64,000 bases of DNA from Acidobacteriota bacterium. GTDB lineage: Bacteria > Acidobacteriota > Vicinamibacteria > Fen-336. The translations under genes and the position numbers were made by a program. The notes beneath the pieces are model-generated. The model was not told where the DNA came from, did not search any database, and worked only from the letters and a program-made list of their open reading frames with translations. This document shows, piece by piece, positions 24,973 through 33,545 of the stretch. Where the stretch lies: positions 1 to 64,000 of the forward strand of contig JAJDNS010000003.1 in assembly GCA_022340585.1 (NCBI GenBank). The letters run 5' to 3'. Position 1 is the stretch's first letter, and each line of letters begins with the position of its first letter.

Positions 24973-26868
24973 CTACCAGAAGACCCCGTAGAGGACCAGC
25001 GTGACCACCACCACCGCGATGCCCGCCATCTTCGCCCCGGGCGACGACTCGAGGGCGATCCTGGTCTGGACCGGCAGCTCCACCGGCTTCTCGAGGGGCT
25101 TCAGGAATGTGATCAGCGCCATGAGACCCAGGACCACGAAGAAGCAGACGGCCATGCGGTCGAGGAAGGCCAGGTTCGGGGCGAGCACCTTGAGGAGGCC
25201 GTAGATGATCGGGTTCACTACGAGCCCCACCACGCCGCAGATCGCCGGCGCCTTGTGGACCAGCAGGCCGAACACGAACACGGCCAGGATGCCCGGAGAG
25301 ATGAAGCCCTGGAACTCCTGGATGTACTTGAATATGCCCCCGAAGGCGGGGTTGTCGAGGAGCGGTGACATGATGCACCCCACCGCGGCGAAGGCCGCCA
25401 CCCCGATCCGGCCCACCCGAACCAGCGTCGCCTGGCTCGCTCCCTTGTAGATGTACTCCTTGAACAGGTCCATGGTGAAGATGGTGGAGGCGGCATTCAG
25501 CATCGAGGCCAGCGAGCTCATCACCGCACCCAGGATGGCGGCGAGCATGAACCCGCGCAGGCCGGTGGGGATCAGGTGCTTGATCAGGAGGGCAAAGGCG
25601 GAATCGTACTTGCGCCCGATGAGCGCCGTCTCCTCCTCGATCCGCTCCTCCCGGGGCAGGTTCTCGTTCGCGGCGGCGATGACGTCGAGCAGGGCGGCGT
25701 TGGCCTCGGCCGGGGGAAGGCCGGTGTCCGGGGTGGTGCCGGCGAGCGCGGCGTTGAACGCCAGGATGTCCGCCGCCTGTTCCGCATGGAGCTTCGCGAA
25801 ATCGCCATCGAATCGGAAGGCGACCCGGGCCGAGCCCGGGGAACCCTGGGCCTCTTCGAAGCTCTCCACGATCGGCTGGTTGCTCTTGATCGCCTCCTCG
25901 GCCATCTGGTCCTTGTAGAGGTTGAAGGCGATGATGCCCGGGATCACGATCACGAACGGGATGATCAGCTTGAGGCCAGCGGCGAACACCACCCCCTTCT
26001 GCCCCTCGGCCAGGGACTTCGCGCCGAGGGTGCGCTGGGTGATGTACTGGTTCAGGCCCCAGTAGTAGAAGTTGGGAATCCAGAGACCGAGCACCAGGGC
26101 CGTCCACGGGATGTTGAGGTCGGTCTTGGGCAGGACCATGTGGAGCTTGGCCGCGTTCAGGTGCCGGAACTTCTCCACCGCCCCCGCCCCCGCCATCTCC
26201 GCCGGCAGGCCGACGGCCGCCGGGTCGGCCATCCCCAGGGCCCGGAAGGCGAGAACCATCACCACCGCCCCTCCCACGATCAGGGCCGATCCCTGCAGGA
26301 GATCCGCCCAGGCGCAGGCCTTGAGACCGCCCGAGACCACGTAGATGGCGGCCAGGAGCCCGATGGCCCAGGAGGCGGTCACCAGGTTCACCTCGAGGCC
26401 CAGGAAGGTCTGGCCCCCGAAGATCGTGTCCACGGTGAGGGCGCCCGAGTAGATGACCGCGGCGATGGTCACGAACACGTAGATGATCATCATGAAGACG
26501 GACATGATGGTCCGCGCCGCCGCGCTGTAGCGGTACTCGAGGAACTCGGGGATGGTGTAGATGCCGGCCCGCAGGAACTTGGGGAGGAAGAAGAAGGCCA
26601 CCACCACCAGTGTGATCGCGGCCATCCACTCGTAGCTGGCGATGGCCAGGCCCACGTAGTCGGCGGCGCTCCCCGACATCCCCACGAACTGCTCGGTGGA
26701 GATGTTGGCGGCGATGAGCGAGAAGCCGATGAGCCACCAGCTCAGGCCGCGGCCGGCCAGGAAGTAGGACTCGGAGTCCTTCTCGTCGCGGCTCATCATC
26801 ACCCCGACCGTGACCACGGTGACGATGAAGCCGACAAAGACGATGAGATCAAAGGGGTTCAGCTGCAT
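24973..26868 (-). CDS. Sodium:solute symporter (SSS family)
   Basis: 631 aa SGLT-like symporter. First helices start QLNPFDLIVFVGFIVTVVTV and SYFLAGRGLSWWLIGFSLIA, with AANISTEQFVGMSG in TM2 holding the usual Na+-site region, YTIPEFLEYRYS, and SGGLKACAWADLLQG typical of the sugar/vSGLT branch. A hydrophilic insert of about 100 residues (about 315-415, rich in Glu/Ala/Asn) separates two helices and is longer than in vSGLT. Substrate not deducible; sugar or an organic acid are likely. ATG at 26868 is preceded by AAAGGACCGTCC. Confidence 0.92.
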   Translation of the reverse strand: MQLNPFDLIVFVGFIVTVVTVGVMMSRDEKDSESYFLAGRGLSWWLIGFSLIAANISTEQFVGMSGSAADYVGLAIASYEWMAAITLVVVAFFFLPKFLRAGIYTIPEFLEYRYSAAARTIMSVFMMIIYVFVTIAAVIYSGALTVDTIFGGQTFLGLEVNLVTASWAIGLLAAIYVVSGGLKACAWADLLQGSALIVGGAVVMVLAFRALGMADPAAVGLPAEMAGAGAVEKFRHLNAAKLHMVLPKTDLNIPWTALVLGLWIPNFYYWGLNQYITQRTLGAKSLAEGQKGVVFAAGLKLIIPFVIVIPGIIAFNLYKDQMAEEAIKSNQPIVESFEEAQGSPGSARVAFRFDGDFAKLHAEQAADILAFNAALAGTTPDTGLPPAEANAALLDVIAAANENLPREERIEEETALIGRKYDSAFALLIKHLIPTGLRGFMLAAILGAVMSSLASMLNAASTIFTMDLFKEYIYKGASQATLVRVGRIGVAAFAAVGCIMSPLLDNPAFGGIFKYIQEFQGFISPGILAVFVFGLLVHKAPAICGVVGLVVNPIIYGLLKVLAPNLAFLDRMAVCFFVVLGLMALITFLKPLEKPVELPVQTRIALESSPGAKMAGIAVVVVTLVLYGVFW

Positions 26869-27007
26869 GAGGACGGTCCTTTCAGCGCCACCGGGCGCTC
26901 CAGGCCACCGGCACGGCCCAGTTGGGGGCGAAGGCTACCACGAGGCCGGGCGATTGCCACGCGCCGGCGCTCCGCCCGCGGGCCACCACTCTCGCAGACG
27001 CTCGTCG

Positions 27008-27190
27008 TCAGCCGAGCTGAACGGAGCGTCGCGTGAACGCGCCGCTCCCGTTCCAGAACCCCGTGATCGGAAAGCTCACCCGGGGCGAGGCATGACTCGC
27101 GGCCCCGGCGGCCACCAGAACGGGTGCGTAGTGCTCCCAGGTCGGCAGCGCGGTCTCGGCGGCGGGCGCACGCCGACGGAAGTCCCCAAC
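27008..27190 (-). pseudogene. Truncated extradiol dioxygenase (4,5-DOPA dioxygenase/LigB-like), C-terminus only
   Basis: Minus-strand frame from about 27190 to TGA at 27008-27010 reads ...ETALPTWEHYAPVLVAAGAA, then VSFPITGFWNGSGAFTRRSV and QLG at the end. This is the typical last ~55 residues of YgiD/DODA-like LigB dioxygenases (the P.pEHylPll.alGA helix and the G.d.gS...RS..fg end). An in-frame TGA lies just upstream and the rest of the gene, including the catalytic His residues, is absent. The remaining part of the 26869-27221 gap shows no other feature. Confidence 0.65.
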
Positions 27191-27221
27191 TCATTGGCCT
27201 TCGACGACAGCCCGTGGCGGA

Positions 27222-28451
27222 TCAGCCCTTGACGCACACCACCTGGCGCAGGGTGTGGACGACGTCCACGAGGTCGCTCTGCGCCTCCATCACCGCGTCG
27301 ATGGGCTTGTAGGCGGCGGGGGTCTCGTCGATGACGTCCTCGTCCTTGCGGCACTCGACGTCTCGGGTCGCCGCCGCGTGCTGCTCCACCGTGAAGCGCC
27401 GCCGCGCCTCGGTACGGGACATGGCCCGTCCCGCCCCGTGGCTGCAGCTGTGGTAGCTCTGGGGATTGCCCTTGCCGCGCACGATGTAGGACCGCGCGCC
27501 CATCGAGCCGGGGATGATGCCGAGGTCGCCCTCCCGCGCTCGCACCGCGCCTTTGCGAGTGAGCCAGACGTTCTTCCCGAAGTGACTCTCCTTCGCCACG
27601 TAGTTGTGGTGGCAGTTCACCACCTCCCGGTCCGCGGAGAGCTCGGGCAGGCCGGGCAGAGCCCGGATCGCACCCACGACCGCCCGCATCATGATCTCGC
27701 GGTTGATCCGGGCGAAGTCCTGGGCCCAGCCCACCGCCTCCACGTAGTCCCCGAAGTGCGACACGCCCTCGGGAAAGTACGCGAGGTCCACGTCGGGCAG
27801 GTTGATCATCCACGTCCGCATGTCCCTCTTCGCGAGCTCGATGAAGTAGCTGCCGATCTTGTTCCCCACCCCCCGCGAGCCGCTGTGGAGCATGCACCAG
27901 ACACGATCCTCCTCGTCGAGGCAGACCTCGATGAAGTGGTTGCCGGTGCCGAGGGTGCCGAGGTGGTTCACGCTGTTGGCCCGGCGGACCGTCGGGTGCT
28001 TCTCGGCGATCCGCTCGAAGCGCTCCCTCAGGCCCTCCCAGGCCGCGGACACCGGGTCGGGTACCTTCGCCCAGGCTCCCCGGTCTCCACGGCCGCCGCT
28101 GGCCGTCCGCCCGTGGGGAACCGCCGCCTCGATCGCGCTGCGCATGGGGGCCAGGTTGTCGGGCAGGTCGCTGGCGGTCAGGCTGGTCTCCACCGCCATC
28201 ATGCCGCACCCGATGTCGACGCCCACCGCGGCGGGGATGATGGCCCGGTGGGTGGGGATCACGCTGCCCACCGTCGCCCCCATCCCCCAGTGCACGTCGG
28301 GCATGACCGCCACCCAGCCGTGAACGAAGGGCATGGACGCCACGTTGAGGACCTGCTCCTTCGCCTTGTCGTCGAACTGGACACCCCGGGTCCACGCCTT
28401 GACCAGCTTGCGCCCGGGCTCGCTGAAGATCTCGAATCGCGGGTTGCTCAT
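27222..28451 (-). CDS. rtcB: RNA-splicing ligase RtcB
   Basis: 409 aa GTP- and Mn2+-dependent RNA ligase joining 2',3'-cyclic phosphate or 3'-phosphate to 5'-OH ends. Motifs: MPDVHWGMGATVGSVIP (50-66), VGVDIGCGMM with Mn-ligand Cys82, NHLGTLGTGNHFIE (162-175), HSGSRGVG (189-196), HHNYVAKE (281-288), GSMGARSYIV (315-324) and SHGAGRAMSR with the guanylylated His338. ATG at 28451 has GGGAGGGG upstream; the open frame continues to 28544 without a better start. No rtcA, rtcR or archease gene is adjacent. Confidence 0.96.
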   Translation of the reverse strand: MSNPRFEIFSEPGRKLVKAWTRGVQFDDKAKEQVLNVASMPFVHGWVAVMPDVHWGMGATVGSVIPTHRAIIPAAVGVDIGCGMMAVETSLTASDLPDNLAPMRSAIEAAVPHGRTASGGRGDRGAWAKVPDPVSAAWEGLRERFERIAEKHPTVRRANSVNHLGTLGTGNHFIEVCLDEEDRVWCMLHSGSRGVGNKIGSYFIELAKRDMRTWMINLPDVDLAYFPEGVSHFGDYVEAVGWAQDFARINREIMMRAVVGAIRALPGLPELSADREVVNCHHNYVAKESHFGKNVWLTRKGAVRAREGDLGIIPGSMGARSYIVRGKGNPQSYHSCSHGAGRAMSRTEARRRFTVEQHAAATRDVECRKDEDVIDETPAAYKPIDAVMEAQSDLVDVVHTLRQVVCVKG

Positions 28452-28589
28452 CGGCCCCCTCCCCTGGCCACGGCCGCCTCGGCCCGTGACACGAAGCCCA
28501 CGGAACGCGGAGAAGAAGAGCTGGAGGGATGTTACCTGAATCAAACGTCTCAGTCCGAACGAATCGCGCGTCGGGCGCCGCGAGGCTCC

Positions 28590-28595
28590 TACAAT
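28590..28595 (+). promoter_or_regulatory. Candidate -10 element TACAAT upstream of the AmmeMemoRadiSam operon
   Basis: TACAAT lies 48 bases before the first gene of the operon, between it and the divergent rtcB. No good -35 at 16-18 bases. The leader would be about 40 bases with GGAGGACGCC before the ATG. Confidence 0.4.
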
Positions 28596-28642
28596 GGAAA
28601 GTGGCAGGGCGCCCCGCGGCGCGCCCTGACGCGGAGGACGCC

Positions 28643-30250
28643 ATGAAGACGCGGCTCTACCGGTCCTGGGGTTTCGCCACGGTCCTGGTGGCGCTCCTGG
28701 CCGCGGCCCCCGTCGTGTTCGGTCCCGAGAGCCCCCGCGCCGCGCGGACCCGGCCCCCCGCCCTCGCCGGGACGTGGTATCCCAAGGGGAAGGCCCACCT
28801 GATCTCGGCCGCCCACCTCCTCATGCGCCTCGCCGCCGGCGCGCCGACCCTCCCCTCGAAGCCGGTGGCCCTGGTCGTGCCCCACGCCGGATGGAACTTC
28901 TCCGGCTACGCGGCCGCCACCGCGTACCGCCTGCTCGAGCCGGGCGACTTCGACCGCGTCGTCGTCCTGGCCCCCTCGCACCACGGCGCATTCGCGGGCT
29001 ACGCCCTGGACGACGCCACGGCGTACCGCACGCCGCTGGGCGACATCCCCCTGTGCGAGGGAGTGACGAAGGCCCTCGCCGGCGACGTGGCCCGGATCGT
29101 GCCAGGCGTCACCGAGCCGGAGCACGCGGTCGAGATCGAGCTGCCGTTCCTACAGGTCGCCCTGGGGCGTTTCTGCCTCGTGCCGATCCTCGCCGGCGAC
29201 ACGCGACCGCGGGACCAGAAGGCCTTCGCGGACCAGCTCGCGAGACTGGACGACGGACGCACCCTCTTCGTCTTCTCCTCCGATTTCGCCCACTACGGCT
29301 CGCGCTTCGGCTACGCGCCTTTTGGAGATCTGTCGCCGGAGACCCGCGAGCAGGTCCGGGAGATGGACACCCGGGGAGTGGCCCTTCTCTCCGATGTCGA
29401 CGCGGACGGGTTCCGCTCCTACCTCACCGAGACCGGCACCACCATCTGCGGGCGCCACGGCCTCGCCACGATGCTGGAGCTGCTCCAGCGCATCGCTCCC
29501 CAGGCCCGGGCGGTCCTCCTCGCCCAGTACATGTCGGCCGACCTGCCCATCCCCAGCGAGGGCAGCTCGGTCTCGTACGTGGCCCTCGGCTTCGTTCGCG
29601 GCCCCGAGGCTCCCGCCCCCGGGAATCCGCTCCTCACGCTTCCCCGGCTCGAGACCGCGCCGGTGGGGGCCCCGCCCCTGACCGACGAGGAGGGCGCCCG
29701 GCTCGTCCACCTCGCCCGCGCCGCCCTCGAAACCGAGCTCGCCGGGAAGGACAGCCTCGGTCCCCTGCTGGCGGAGTGGCCCACCGGCCCGACCCACGAG
29801 CAGCGTCAGGGCGTCTTCGTGACGCTCAACCGGACCGACCCTCGGGAGATCCGAGCGCACGGACGGCTCAGGGGCTGCATCGGGCAGCCCGAGCCGCAGT
29901 TCCCCCTCTACTACGGCACGGTGCAGGCCGCCCTCGACGCGGCCCAGCGCGACCCGCGGTTCGAGCCGGTGGAGGCGTCCGAGCTCGACCGGATCGAGGT
30001 GGAGGTCACGGCGCTGTCCCCCCGGCGACCGGTCGCGTCCGCCCAGGAGATCCAGGTGGGCAAGCACGGGATCGTCCTCGAGAAGAACGGCAAGGCCGCG
30101 TTGTTCCTGCCCCAGGTGGCCACGGAGAGCGGCTGGACCCGCGAGCAGACCCTGACCGCGCTCTCGCAGAAGGCGGGGCTGCCCCCCGACGGCTGGAAGG
30201 ACGGGGCCCGCTTCTCGGTCTTCACGGGCCAGGTGTTCAAGGAGGAGTGA
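28643..30250 (+). CDS. AmmeMemoRadiSam system protein: fused Memo and AMMECR1 domains, with signal peptide
   Basis: 535 aa. Residues 1-30: basic start, hydrophobic WGFATVLVALLAAAPVVFG, a likely Sec signal or anchor. Residues ~37-320: Memo (class III extradiol dioxygenase-like); the metal-site residues are visible as VVPHAGWNFSG (H81), LAPSHHGAF (H113/H114), SSDFAHYGSRFGY (H217) and TTICGRHG (C269, matching human MEMO1 C244). Residues ~350-535: AMMECR1 domain with GRLRGCIGQPEP. The two are separate proteins in many genomes. Function of the system is unknown; human MEMO1 binds iron and copper. First gene of a three-gene operon; AGGACGCC precedes the ATG, and the stop overlaps the next ATG by one base. 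Confidence 0.93.
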   Translation: MKTRLYRSWGFATVLVALLAAAPVVFGPESPRAARTRPPALAGTWYPKGKAHLISAAHLLMRLAAGAPTLPSKPVALVVPHAGWNFSGYAAATAYRLLEPGDFDRVVVLAPSHHGAFAGYALDDATAYRTPLGDIPLCEGVTKALAGDVARIVPGVTEPEHAVEIELPFLQVALGRFCLVPILAGDTRPRDQKAFADQLARLDDGRTLFVFSSDFAHYGSRFGYAPFGDLSPETREQVREMDTRGVALLSDVDADGFRSYLTETGTTICGRHGLATMLELLQRIAPQARAVLLAQYMSADLPIPSEGSSVSYVALGFVRGPEAPAPGNPLLTLPRLETAPVGAPPLTDEEGARLVHLARAALETELAGKDSLGPLLAEWPTGPTHEQRQGVFVTLNRTDPREIRAHGRLRGCIGQPEPQFPLYYGTVQAALDAAQRDPRFEPVEASELDRIEVEVTALSPRRPVASAQEIQVGKHGIVLEKNGKAALFLPQVATESGWTREQTLTALSQKAGLPPDGWKDGARFSVFTGQVFKEE

Positions 30251-31254
30251 TGGCCATCGACCGTGATCGCCGACGCACCCTGTCGGCCCTGGGCGCGGGC
30301 GCCTTGACCGCCTCCCCTCTCGCCCGAGCGGCCGAGGCGTTCTTTCCCGGCCCGCCACCAGGGCCACGGTCAGCCCCCGCCGGACCGACGGTCGCGGTGG
30401 CCCGGCGCCCGGGGCTGGTCGGGGCCCGGGACGTGCTCGACCCGGCAAAGCTCGCCGATGGCCTCGGCGCAGCGGTGGCTCGAGCCGTGGGAGAGAGCTC
30501 CCCCGTCGACGGGCTGCGACGGCTCTTCGAGCCGACCGACGTCGTGGGGATCAAGGTCAACTGCCTGGGCGGGGCCGGGGTGTCGACCCGCCCGGAGGTG
30601 GCCCACGAGCTCGCGAGGTGGCTGCAGGCGGCCGGCGTTCCCGCCAACCGCATCCTGATCTGGGACCGCAGCGACCGGGAGCTGAGCGCCGCCGGCTACA
30701 CGTTGAGCGACGGCCCGGGTGTCCGCGTTCGAGGCACTGGCGTCGACTGGGATCGAAGGCTCACCGAGTGGGGCCCCTCCGCTTCCCGGTTCGCCCGGGC
30801 GATGGTGGAGGACCTGACCGCGGTCATCTCGCTGGGCCGACTCAAGGACCACGGCCTCGCCGGAGTCACCCTCTCGCTGAAGAACTGGTACGGGACCGTG
30901 AACAACCCCAACAAGCTGCACGCCGAGGGCTGTGCCCCCTACGTTCCCCACCTCGTGGCCCACCCCCTGATCCGGGAGAAGCTGCGGCTGTCGATCGTGG
31001 ACGGCTCCACCGGGCAGTGCCACGGCGGCCCCGGCCGGGCCCCCAACTGGGACTGGCCCTTCCACGGCTTCCTCGCCTCCACCGACCCCGTCGCCCTCGA
31101 CACGGTGGGGTGGCGGACCCTGGAGGCGCAGCGGAAGCGGGTCGGCCTGCCGACGCTGGCCGCCGAGGAGCGGGCGCCCCGCTACATTGCCGGCGCCGCG
31201 AAGCTCGGACTCGGTGTCGATGACCCGGCTCGCATCGAGATCGCGGAGGTCTGA
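30250..31254 (+). CDS. DUF362 domain-containing protein with Tat-like signal
   Basis: 334 aa. The N-terminus RDRRRTLSALGAGALTASPL looks like a twin-arginine signal, cut near ARAAEA. The body carries the DUF362 core: VVGIKVNCLGGAGVSTRPEV, ISLGRLKDHGLAGVTLSLKNWYG and the late DGSTGQCHGGPG and STDPVALDTVGW segments. DUF362 proteins are uncharacterised and often associated with Fe-S proteins, but there is no ferredoxin domain here and few Cys. Starts in the TGATG overlap with the preceding Memo-AMMECR1 gene and directly abuts the radical SAM gene, so a role in the same process is likely. Confidence 0.9.
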   Translation: MAIDRDRRRTLSALGAGALTASPLARAAEAFFPGPPPGPRSAPAGPTVAVARRPGLVGARDVLDPAKLADGLGAAVARAVGESSPVDGLRRLFEPTDVVGIKVNCLGGAGVSTRPEVAHELARWLQAAGVPANRILIWDRSDRELSAAGYTLSDGPGVRVRGTGVDWDRRLTEWGPSASRFARAMVEDLTAVISLGRLKDHGLAGVTLSLKNWYGTVNNPNKLHAEGCAPYVPHLVAHPLIREKLRLSIVDGSTGQCHGGPGRAPNWDWPFHGFLASTDPVALDTVGWRTLEAQRKRVGLPTLAAEERAPRYIAGAAKLGLGVDDPARIEIAEV

Positions 31255-32448
31255 ATGGCCCGCCCCCGAGGCCCGTCCGGCGTGAACGCACCCGAGCGGA
31301 GGATGTTTCTCGCGCAGCTGGCCGGTTCGTGCACGGCCTGCGCCCTGGCCGGGATGGGGCCCGGGGACGCCGAGGCGGCGGACCGCGGTCGCCAGGACCC
31401 GGCCATGGGCTTGACGTCGATCGAGGAGGGCGGCCTGAACCCCCATCCCGCCCGCTGGTACGAGAAGCTCCCGGACAGCTGGGTCCAGTGCGGCCTGTGT
31501 CCCCGTGGCTGCCGGATCTCCGACGACGAGCGCGGCACGTGCGGGGTGAGGGAGAACCGGGGCGGGACGCTCTTCACCCTCGTCCACTCGCGCCCCTGCA
31601 CCATCGCCGTCGACCCCGTGGAGAAGAAGCCCTTCTTCCACGTCCTGCCCGGGTCCGTGGCCCTCTCCCTCGCCACCCCCGGCTGCAACCTCTGGTGCAA
31701 GGCCTGCCAGAACTGGGAGATCGCCCAGGCCCGCCCGGAGCAGATCCCCACCCGGACGCTCACCCCTGCCGGCGCGGTCCAGCTGGCCCGGCGCCAGGGG
31801 GCCCCCCTCATCGCCTGCACCTACACCGAGCCCGTGGTCTTCGCGGAGTACGTCCTCGACATCGCCGTCGCCGGCCGGGCCACGGGCGTGCGCACGGTGA
31901 TGATCTCCAACGGCTACATCCAGGAGGAGCCGCTGGCCGATCTCTGCCAGGAGATCGCCGCCTACAAGGTGGACCTGAAGGGATTCGACCCCGTCTTCTT
32001 CGAGGAGCACTGCGGGGGGAAGCTCCCGGCCGTCCTCGACACGCTCCGGCGGCTGCGGAAGCACGGGATCTGGACGGAGATCGTGGCCCTCATCATCCCC
32101 ACCCAGAACGACTCGGTCGCCGAGATCCGGGACCTCGCCCGCTTCGTGCGCGACGACCTCGGGGACGAGGTCCCGGTCCACTTCACTCGCTTCCATCCCG
32201 CCTACCGCCTCGCCAACCTTCCGTCGACCCCGGTGGCCACGCTCGAGCGTTGTCGCGACGTGGCCATGGGCGAGGGCTTGAGGTTCGTCTACATCGGCAA
32301 CGTGCCCGGACACCCCGGCGAGAACACCTACTGCCCGGGTTGTGGTGAGGTGCTCATCCAGCGGCTGGGCATGGCGGTCATCAGGAACCGCCTGAAGGGC
32401 GGGGCTTGTCCCGACTGCCACCGCTCGATCCCCGGCATCTGGAGCTGA
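31255..32448 (+). CDS. AmmeMemoRadiSam system radical SAM enzyme with Tat-like N-terminus
   Basis: 397 aa related to pyruvate-formate-lyase activating enzymes. Residues 14-33 (PERRMFLAQLAGSCTACALA) resemble a Tat signal. A Cys set C79-C82-C86-C96 (VQCGLCPRGCRI) precedes the radical SAM motif C144-x3-C148-x2-C151 (CNLWCKACQNWEI). The GCRT of a typical GGE stretch is not obvious, but IISNGYIQEEPL and VDLKGFD follow the family. The C-terminus has a CPGC...CPDC zinc ribbon. ATG follows the DUF362 stop without a gap. Substrate and product unknown; no candidate peptide substrate is visible nearby. Confidence 0.94.
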   Translation: MARPRGPSGVNAPERRMFLAQLAGSCTACALAGMGPGDAEAADRGRQDPAMGLTSIEEGGLNPHPARWYEKLPDSWVQCGLCPRGCRISDDERGTCGVRENRGGTLFTLVHSRPCTIAVDPVEKKPFFHVLPGSVALSLATPGCNLWCKACQNWEIAQARPEQIPTRTLTPAGAVQLARRQGAPLIACTYTEPVVFAEYVLDIAVAGRATGVRTVMISNGYIQEEPLADLCQEIAAYKVDLKGFDPVFFEEHCGGKLPAVLDTLRRLRKHGIWTEIVALIIPTQNDSVAEIRDLARFVRDDLGDEVPVHFTRFHPAYRLANLPSTPVATLERCRDVAMGEGLRFVYIGNVPGHPGENTYCPGCGEVLIQRLGMAVIRNRLKGGACPDCHRSIPGIWS

Positions 32449-32473
32449 CACGCACGCGCGGTCCGTCGCTGGC

Positions 32474-33349
32474 TCAGCTCTGCGTGGGGCGCTCGAACCG
32501 GAAGGTCACGGTGATCGTCATCCTGACCGGGGTGGGCACTCCGTCGAGAAGGGTGGGCGTGTACTCCCACTGGCGGACGGCCTCCAGGGCCGCCTCGTCG
32601 AGCATGGGCACGCCACGGAGAATCCGGGTTTCAGCGACACGACCCGTGGCGTCGATCACCGCCTCGATGATCACAACCCCCTGGACCGAGGCCGCCATCG
32701 CCACCTTCGGGTAGACCGGGGCCACGTGCCGGAGCTTCGTCGGCTGCTTGATGTGACCACCCACGCGCACCGGGGCCACCGGCGGGGGCGCCCCCGCCAC
32801 GGCGTCCGAGAGCCCTCCGACGACGCCGCCGACGACACCGCCGGGCACACCGCCGGCGACGCCCCCCGCAACGCCGCCCCCGATCCCGAGGTCGAGCCCC
32901 TCGTCCGGTCGCAGCTCGGAGGGCACCTCGACCGGCACGGTCAAACGGTCGATGGCGTCAGCCGCCGGGGCGGGCGCGGCCCGAGACGGCGTGGCGGGAG
33001 AGGCCGGCGGAGGAGGTGGAGGAGGCGCCGGGGGTGGGGCGACCATGGGCTCCACGAAGAACGCCTGAATGGCTCGAGGCGGACGGGGGATCTCTGACGA
33101 TCCGAAAAGGGGCACGGCGATCAGGGCGACCGCGGCGGCAGCATGGAGGGCCGCCGAGCACGGCAGGGTCGTGCACTGCCTCTTCCCGGCCACACTTGCG
33201 ACGGGCAACACGAAGGCGTCGAAGACCTCGGGGGGGGCGGAGGAGGGAGGGTCGCTCCGGCGGCCCCCAGCCGAAACGGAGTCCGCTCGTTCGTCCGGAG
33301 AAGCCACCACAAAAGGCCCGAACAGGTCGATATGACCGTTCCCTGCCAT
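32474..33349 (-). CDS. tonB: TonB energy-transducing protein with Gly-Val repeat
   Basis: 291 aa. ~75 hydrophilic residues precede the single membrane helix (SAALHAAAAVALIAVPLFG), an unusually long cytoplasmic part. Then a Pro-rich spacer (PMVAPPPAPPPPPPPASP), a low-complexity GGVAGG/GGVVGG repeat, and a C-terminal TonB domain (RHVAPVYPKVAMAASVQGVV, AALEAVRQWEYTP). Function: couples inner-membrane proton force (ExbBD) to TonB-dependent receptors; exbBD are not in the window. ATG at 33349 follows GGTGGTGAC; the open frame continues upstream without a better start. Convergent with the radical SAM gene. Confidence 0.9.
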   Translation of the reverse strand: MAGNGHIDLFGPFVVASPDERADSVSAGGRRSDPPSSAPPEVFDAFVLPVASVAGKRQCTTLPCSAALHAAAAVALIAVPLFGSSEIPRPPRAIQAFFVEPMVAPPPAPPPPPPPASPATPSRAAPAPAADAIDRLTVPVEVPSELRPDEGLDLGIGGGVAGGVAGGVPGGVVGGVVGGLSDAVAGAPPPVAPVRVGGHIKQPTKLRHVAPVYPKVAMAASVQGVVIIEAVIDATGRVAETRILRGVPMLDEAALEAVRQWEYTPTLLDGVPTPVRMTITVTFRFERPTQS

Positions 33350-33483
33350 GTCACCACCCTGTCGGCTTCGAGTGCTCGGCTCTGTGAAAAAGGTAGGCAG
33401 CCCGGAACTGAATGTCCACTCATTGATCTCGACCCCGCTTCCGGGAGGCGCCACCGGCGCCTTCCGCCCGGCCCGGTAGGCGG

Positions 33484-33489
33484 TACACT
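33484..33489 (+). promoter_or_regulatory. Candidate -10 element TACACT upstream of the aspartokinase gene
   Basis: TACACT lies 57 bases before the start; CTTCCG at 17 bases is a poor -35. Same hexamer as in the better promoter before the OPT gene. Confidence 0.3.
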
Positions 33490-33545
33490 TCGGCCTTGGC
33501 CACGTCGGGCGGATGGCCCGCGCGTGCAACGAGGAGAATCACGCG

